NCBI GenBank assembly: GCA_947600345.1
Contig: CANQGC010000070.1
Span: forward strand, 1-11,507
Direction: 5' to 3'
DNA from: an uncultured Clostridia bacterium
GTDB taxonomy: Bacteria > Bacillota > Clostridia > Christensenellales > Aristaeellaceae
Length of the DNA stretch: 11,507 bases
Shown here: positions 8,003 through 11,507 of the stretch, in pieces
Numbering within the stretch: position 1 is the first letter of the stretch
Layout: every line of letters starts with the position of its first letter
The notes under the pieces: generated by a model
What the model saw: only the letters and a program-made list of their open reading frames with translations
What the model was told of the DNA's origin: nothing
The model's database searches: none
Program-made: the position numbers and the translations under genes

Positions 8003-8665
8003 TTACTTTGAACCCTCGTCCGCCAGCGCCTCGGGCGATCTGTCGCCCACGTACCAGTAGTCGCAGCGGTCGTCCCCGGTGGCGAGCGTGTTGTGGCGGA
8101 TGAGCCGGGCGTGCATCGCCGCCGCCACGCGGTGGTCGGTCTCGCACATCCAGGGCAGTATGTCCATGTAGCCGCGCTTGCGGGCGAAGTCACAGAGCGG
8201 GCAGGAGTAGAGCGTCATCGCGAAGCCGAGCTCGTGGCCGTCCGGGTTCGCGGCCAGCCTCCAGGTGTTGCCCCACGCGTTGCCGCGATGCCGCTCCGCC
8301 TTCCTCGCGTAGCGCGCGACGCAGGCGTGGAGGAGCCCCATCAGCCGCCGCTTCCGGTAGAGGCGGTTCATGTCGAGCAAGCCCATCATCCGGAACGGCC
8401 CGCGCATCACATCCTCCACCAGGCGGTCGAACTCCGCGCGGGAGAGCCGCCGGTCCACCGCCTCGTAGAGGGCGCAGACGGCGTAGCACAGCGTCATGTT
8501 GTCCGCCATCATGTTCGCCCGGCCGCCCAGGTCGCCGTCCTCGCGCAGCCACTGGCGATAGAGCGCCTCGAGCTTCTCCCAGCGCCGCGCCGCCTCCGCC
8601 TCGCCATAGCGCTCGCGCAGCATCCGCGTGACGGCGGGGCGAAACTGCCGCAATCGCTTGTCCAC
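8003..8665 (-). CDS. L-2-amino-thiazoline-4-carboxylic acid hydrolase family protein
   Basis: 220 residues from GTG 8665, with AGGGGG 8 bases upstream. The C-terminal half holds the family signature: CPLCDFARKRGY at 155-166, ILPWMCETD at 169-177, then HNTLATGDDRCDYWYVGD at 191-208, a set of conserved Cys/Asp positions. The family is named for the enzyme that opens the thiazoline ring of L-2-amino-thiazoline-4-carboxylate on the route to L-cysteine in pseudomonads, but most members are uncharacterised and in Clostridia they often sit beside regulators. No signal peptide or membrane segment. It follows the HMA gene by 27 bases and precedes the esterase by 15, so all are probably on one transcript. 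The family call is good, the reaction for this member is uncertain. Confidence 0.8.
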   Translation of the reverse strand: MDKRLRQFRPAVTRMLRERYGEAEAARRWEKLEALYRQWLREDGDLGGRANMMADNMTLCYAVCALYEAVDRRLSRAEFDRLVEDVMRGPFRMMGLLDMNRLYRKRRLMGLLHACVARYARKAERHRGNAWGNTWRLAANPDGHELGFAMTLYSCPLCDFARKRGYMDILPWMCETDHRVAAAMHARLIRHNTLATGDDRCDYWYVGDRSPEALADEGSK

Positions 8666-8692
8666 GAATCCTACCCCCTTTCCTCGATCGCG

Positions 8693-8947
8693 CTATTTCC
8701 GGAGCCCGAACAGGCCCCTCCGTTCATACGGCTCGCTGTACACCGCCAGCGCCCGGTAGCCGGTGGCGTCGATGGCGGCGCGCAGCGCGGCCTCGCCGAT
8801 CTCCTCCTCGCACAGGATCACCGTCTCGCCCCTGGCGTGGGACGAGCTCACCTTCTTCACCGGGAACGCCCTGCGCACCGCGTCGTTGACGTGGCTCTCG
8901 CACATCCCGCACACCATGCCGTCCACCTTCACCGTGATCTTCCGCAT
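8693..8947 (-). CDS. Small heavy-metal-associated (HMA) domain protein
   Basis: 84 residues, a single ferredoxin-like HMA fold with the metal site MVCGMC (Cys13, Cys16), followed by ESHVNDAVRRAFPVKKV and a C-terminal ATGYRALAVYSEPY strand, then the tail RRGLFGLRK. CopZ-like proteins of this fold carry Cu(I) or other soft metals; in Clostridia, from memory, close relatives with KKVSSSHARGE-like sequence also lie near ferrous-iron transport genes. Start: the ATG at 8962 overlaps GGAGG (8956-8960), while the ATG at 8947 sits 8 bases after it, so 8947 is chosen. First gene of the minus-strand operon, behind a consensus promoter and a DtxR-box-like palindrome, so probably controlled by cell iron or manganese. 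Confidence 0.9.
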   Translation of the reverse strand: MRKITVKVDGMVCGMCESHVNDAVRRAFPVKKVSSSHARGETVILCEEEIGEAALRAAIDATGYRALAVYSEPYERRGLFGLRK

Positions 8948-9024
8948 GCTTCCTTCCTCCATCCCGATTCATGATCGCTTCTCTCGCGGCAGCCGCCGCT
9001 CTCCCATATGCCGCCATCCCGACG

Positions 9025-9057
9025 ATAGCAGTTAGGTTATATAAACCTAACTGCTAT
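9025..9057. promoter_or_regulatory. DtxR/IdeR-like operator palindrome
   Basis: Perfect arms ATAGCAGTTAGGTT (9025-9038) and AACCTAACTGCTAT (9044-9057) around ATATA. The 19-bp core TTAGGTTATATAAACCTAA matches 15 of 19 positions of the IdeR/DtxR box consensus TTAGGTTAGCCTAACCTAA as I remember it. It lies just downstream of the -10 and covers the expected start point, the layout of a repressor site. It is the longest perfect short-spaced palindrome outside the terminator that I saw. Confidence 0.75.
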
Positions 9058-9085
9058 TATAATCCCGCGCTCCGCCCCCTGTCAA
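9056..9085 (-). promoter_or_regulatory. Consensus promoter of the HMA operon
   Basis: Minus strand perfect TTGACA (9085-9080), 18-base spacer, perfect TATAAT (9061-9056). Expected start near 9049, inside the palindrome. A strong promoter that would need repression, fitting the operator. Confidence 0.85.
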
Positions 9086-9213
9086 TCCCCAAACCGTCGA
9101 AATCCGGGGCTGCGCTGTAAACTTTCGGCGCGGCTTCCTCCGCCGGGAAGCGGGAACGCCTGGCCGCCGGCCGCGCTCCTCGGGCGGGGTTGCCCGAAAA
9201 TTCTTTGCTTGCC

Positions 9214-9242
9214 TTGCAAAATGGCGCGATAGTCTGTATACT
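9214..9242 (+). promoter_or_regulatory. Promoter of the DUF624 gene
   Basis: TTGCAA (9214-9219), 17-base spacer, TATACT (9237-9242). Expected start near 9249, about 22 bases before the chosen ATG, which rules out the more upstream in-frame starts. Confidence 0.75.
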
Positions 9243-9257
9243 GATGACAGAGGAAAC

Positions 9258-9264
9258 GGGAGGG
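9258..9264 (+). promoter_or_regulatory. Ribosome binding site deciding the DUF624 start
   Basis: GGGAGGG with 6 bases to the ATG at 9271; the ATG at 9265 directly abuts it and is too close. Confidence 0.65.
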
Positions 9265-9270
9265 ATGGCA

Positions 9271-10170
9271 ATGGCGTTTCGGGATCTCGTTCGGAATCAC
9301 CTGTACGGCAAGCCCGGCAAGCGGGATTTTACGGCGGCGGATCTGCCGGGAAACCGCGTGGCGCTCTTTGGGCACGTGCTCAACATACGGCTCGGCAGGA
9401 TGATCGGGATGAACCTGCTGTACCTGCTCTTTTGGCTTCCGGCGGCCGGGTGGTCGCTGCTGAACGGACTGCAGCTGATGAACCTCGCTTCGACGCTCCC
9501 GGCGAGGGAGGTCTGGGCGGCGCTGCAGCAGGCGCTGTACAACTATCTGCTGATCCTGTTCCCGCTGATCGCGCTCACCGGGCCGTTCAACGCCGCCATG
9601 AGCGACGTGTTCCGCCGCTGGGCGCGGGACGAATCCTTCTTCCCGCTGGCGACCTTCCGCGCGGCGCTCCGGGCGAATTGGAGGCAGGGGCTGCTCTTCG
9701 GGCTGCTGGACGGTATCCTTCCGCTGCTGATCTTCCTGTCCGGGCGCTTCTATCTGGCGCTGGTGGAGCAATCCCCGGTCTTTCTCATAGCGCTCATTCT
9801 GCTCGTGGCGGTGGTCGCGCTGTGGCTGATGGCGGCGCCGCTGATGCCGCTGCTGATCGTCAGCTACGAGCTGCGCTTCGCGGGGGTTCTGAAGAACGCC
9901 TTCCTGATGACGCTGATCTCGCTGCCGCTCTCCCTGCTCATCCGGCTGGGGACGCTGGCGGTGCCGATTCTGGCCGTGCTCTCGATGTATTTCTTTCCGG
10001 GCGCGCTGGTCTATGTGCTCGCGATCGGCTCCACGCTCTACATGGTGTTCCTGCTCTCCTTCAACAAGCTGGTCTGGGCCAGCTACGCGAACGCCCTGGG
10101 CGAGAAGTATCTGAACGCGAACATCCCCGGCGCGCGCACTGGCATCGGTCTGCGGCCAAAGGAGGAGTGA
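9271..10170 (+). CDS. DUF624 (YesL-like) integral membrane protein
   Basis: 299 residues. After a short cytoplasmic start come at least five hydrophobic segments, roughly at residues 45-66, 87-108, 140-160, 170-198 and 210-262 (the last region holds two or more). The block LFPLIALTGPFNAAMSDVFRRWARDESFF is the DUF624 signature, as is GLLFGLLDGILPLLIF. YesL-like proteins are membrane proteins of unknown function that often sit in polysaccharide-use gene sets. Start: GGGAGGG (9258-9264) touches an ATG at 9265 but has 6-base spacing to the ATG at 9271; an ATG at 9244 lies upstream of the predicted transcript start. The gene is monocistronic and convergent with the GH127 gene, a carbohydrate-context hint only. 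Confidence 0.85.
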   Translation: MAFRDLVRNHLYGKPGKRDFTAADLPGNRVALFGHVLNIRLGRMIGMNLLYLLFWLPAAGWSLLNGLQLMNLASTLPAREVWAALQQALYNYLLILFPLIALTGPFNAAMSDVFRRWARDESFFPLATFRAALRANWRQGLLFGLLDGILPLLIFLSGRFYLALVEQSPVFLIALILLVAVVALWLMAAPLMPLLIVSYELRFAGVLKNAFLMTLISLPLSLLIRLGTLAVPILAVLSMYFFPGALVYVLAIGSTLYMVFLLSFNKLVWASYANALGEKYLNANIPGARTGIGLRPKEE

Positions 10171-10188
10171 GCGCAGCGCCCCGGAAGC

Positions 10189-10227
10189 AAAAAACCGGCC
10201 GGACAGAGAGTTCTGTCCGGCCGGTTT
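10189..10227 (-). terminator. Rho-independent terminator of the GH127 gene
   Basis: Arms AAACCGGCCGGACAGA (10192-10207) and TCTGTCCGGCCGGTTT (10212-10227), perfect 16-bp stem with a GAGT loop. On the minus strand it is followed by a six-T run (10194-10189), so it is a strong terminator for the GH127 gene, 14 bases after that gene's stop. On the plus strand only TTT follows, so it may also stop the DUF624 transcript, less efficiently. Confidence 0.92.
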
Positions 10228-10240
10228 GCGTGCAGCGCGC

Positions 10241-11507
10241 TTACTCCCGCAGCCACACGCGCATCTCGTTCAGGCCGCGGTTCGCCCAGGCGTAGTAGGG
10301 GATGGCCGTGAGCGCAACGGCCTCGCCGCCCTGCTCGCCGGAGGCGCGCAGCGTGCGCACGCCCAGTTCGCGGTTTTCCGCCGCCGTCAACTCCGCGTCC
10401 GGGGGCAGGCGCAGCTCGCGCAGCGGGGTGGGATTGTCCGCGCCTTCAAAGCAGTAGATGAAGGGGCCTCGCGCCAGCGCCGCGCAGCCAGCATCCGCCG
10501 CCACGCGCGGATCGGCGTGGATGCGGCGAGGTTTGAGCTCGAAGATCAGCTCCAGGCTGTCCCCCTCCCGCCAGGCGCGCTCCACCTTCAGGTAGCCGCG
10601 CTCCACGGGGGCGGCGATCTCCGCGCCGTTCAGTTTCACCTGATACTCCCTCAGCCAGCTGGGGATGCGCACCATCAGCGCGAACGGCGCTTCGGTGTGC
10701 GGATGCACGGCGTACTCTGCGCCGCCGTCCCAGGGCATTCCGCTGGTCAGTTCGACGTCCGCCAGCGTCGTCTGTGCCCGGCTTCCGACGAAGAGATGGG
10801 AGTAGATCGCGTCATCGCTCTCGCTCCACAGGCAGCGGCCCATGCCCACGATCAGCCGCGCCAGGTTCGGCGGGCAGCAGGCGCAGGCCATCCACTTCTG
10901 CCGCTCGGGCAGCGCGTGTTCATAACCGGGGGCCACGCCCGACACGCCGGGCACGACCTCCAGCGGATTCACGTAGAAGTAGCGCGTGCCGTCCAGCGAT
11001 ATGCCCGACAGCGCGCCGTTGTAGAGCTCCAGCTCCAGTACGTCGGCGTACTTGCCGTCCGGCGTGAGGTTGAGCATCCGCTGGCAGAAGAAGGCCATCG
11101 CCACGCTGGCGCAGGTCTCGGCGTAGGCGGTGTCGTTGGGCAGCTGGAAGTCCGGCAGGAACGCCTCGCCCTTCGCCGTGCCGCCCAGGCCGCCGGTGAC
11201 GTACATCTGTCGCTCGACGATGTGCGTCCACAGCCGCTCGCAGGCCTCGCGGAGACTGCCGTCGCCGGTGGCCTCCGCCGCGTCGGCCATGGCGGTGAGC
11301 ATGTACATCATGCGCACGGCGTGGCCCCGGGCCTCGGCCTGCTCCCGCACGGGCGCGTAGCTCTGGTTGTAGTCCGCGTCCGTGGGGTCGATGTCGTAGC
11401 CGCCGTAGGGGTCGGTGCTGCGGAACTCGTCAATGGCCTCGTCCGCGCCGGAGAAGAAGTGCAGCCCGGGGTGGGGCGGCGTGTGCTCGCGGAAGTAGCG
11501 CGGGTTC
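10241..11507 (-). CDS. GH127 beta-L-arabinofuranosidase (N-terminus beyond the right edge)
   Basis: 421 residues plus the stop are visible; the N-terminal third is off the right edge and the frame is open to the last base. Family GH127 (DUF1680) removes beta-L-arabinofuranose from plant glycans and hydroxyproline-linked arabinosides. The zinc/cysteine active site of Bifidobacterium HypBA1 is matched: Glu of KGEAF (codon at 11165-11167; acid/base Glu322), Glu and Cys of AETCA (11117-11119 and 11111-11113; Glu338 and Cys340), and the Cys pair of CCPPN (10874-10879; nucleophile Cys417 and Cys418). The spacing between the two Glu is exactly 16, as in HypBA1. The visible part also has YGGYDIDPTDADYNQSYAPV, EARGHAVRMMYM and a C-terminal beta-sandwich. 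No signal peptide can be judged. Most members are intracellular. Confidence 0.93.
   Translation of the reverse strand, partial: NPRYFREHTPPHPGLHFFSGADEAIDEFRSTDPYGGYDIDPTDADYNQSYAPVREQAEARGHAVRMMYMLTAMADAAEATGDGSLREACERLWTHIVERQMYVTGGLGGTAKGEAFLPDFQLPNDTAYAETCASVAMAFFCQRMLNLTPDGKYADVLELELYNGALSGISLDGTRYFYVNPLEVVPGVSGVAPGYEHALPERQKWMACACCPPNLARLIVGMGRCLWSESDDAIYSHLFVGSRAQTTLADVELTSGMPWDGGAEYAVHPHTEAPFALMVRIPSWLREYQVKLNGAEIAAPVERGYLKVERAWREGDSLELIFELKPRRIHADPRVAADAGCAALARGPFIYCFEGADNPTPLRELRLPPDAELTAAENRELGVRTLRASGEQGGEAVALTAIPYYAWANRGLNEMRVWLRE

Larger units (their letters stand above)
8948..9270. other. Divergent regulatory region, 323 bases
   Basis: Contains the HMA leader (about 100 bases, with a possible 5-bp hairpin GCGGC/GCCGC at 8986-8999), the operator (9025-9057), the minus-strand promoter (9056-9085), a GC-rich stretch without clear signals (about 9090-9200), and the plus-strand promoter of the DUF624 gene (9214-9242). 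No small gene or RNA gene is recognised. Confidence 0.65.

Noticed and set aside
8724..9017. 97-codon minus-strand frame overlapping the HMA gene and operator
   Set aside because: Out of frame with the HMA protein; its product is Arg/Ala/Gly-rich, and the HMA frame has the metal motif and a proper ribosome site.
9180..9205. Hairpin TCGGGC/GCCCGA followed by AAAATTCTTT as a terminator
   Set aside because: The stem is only 6 bp, the tail is not a T-run, and no plus-strand gene ends upstream.
9208..9219. TTTGC/GCAAA inverted pair over the DUF624 -35 as an operator
   Set aside because: Arms of only 5 bp; no second site and no matching regulator, so chance is likely.

Overview
The window looks like chromosomal DNA of a high-GC gut-type Firmicute (Clostridia; a Christensenellales or Oscillospirales relative is my best guess, not proven). 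Reasons: GC-rich coding DNA with AT-rich promoter islands, strong GGAGG-type ribosome binding sites, Ala/Leu-rich signal peptides ending in SALA-E, and a family mix typical of such genomes (C_GCAxxG_C_C, DUF624, GH127, ATC-hydrolase-like, clostridial AraC). No RNA gene, transposon, phage gene or CRISPR array is visible.

Layout from left to right. A secreted DUF362 protein (minus strand, cut by the left edge) is divergent from a three-gene plus-strand operon: a small C_GCAxxG_C_C cysteine protein, a MoxR-family AAA+ ATPase with a repeated Cys/His tail, and a CoxE-like von Willebrand factor A protein whose start codon overlaps the ATPase gene. Convergent to this is a membrane-anchored glycerophosphodiester phosphodiesterase with its own near-consensus promoter. 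Next is a 336-base intergenic region with hairpins, a purine mirror repeat and a 10-bp tandem repeat, then a secreted protein of unknown family.

The centre right is a compact minus-strand operon read from about 9050 down to 6134: small heavy-metal-associated (HMA) protein, ATC-hydrolase-family protein, HSL-type alpha/beta hydrolase, and an AraC regulator broken by one extra base near its C-terminus. It is driven by a perfect TTGACA/TATAAT promoter with a 14-bp-armed palindrome just downstream of the -10. The palindrome core resembles the DtxR/IdeR iron-regulator box, so the operon is probably metal-repressed.

On the right a DUF624 (YesL-like) membrane protein on the plus strand converges with a GH127 beta-L-arabinofuranosidase gene cut by the right edge; a 16-bp-stem terminator lies between them.

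Most interesting are the MoxR/CoxE pair with a metal-binding-like tail, which suggests a metallocentre-maturation machine without an obvious client, and the DtxR-box operon combining an HMA protein, a thiazoline-hydrolase-family protein and an esterase.
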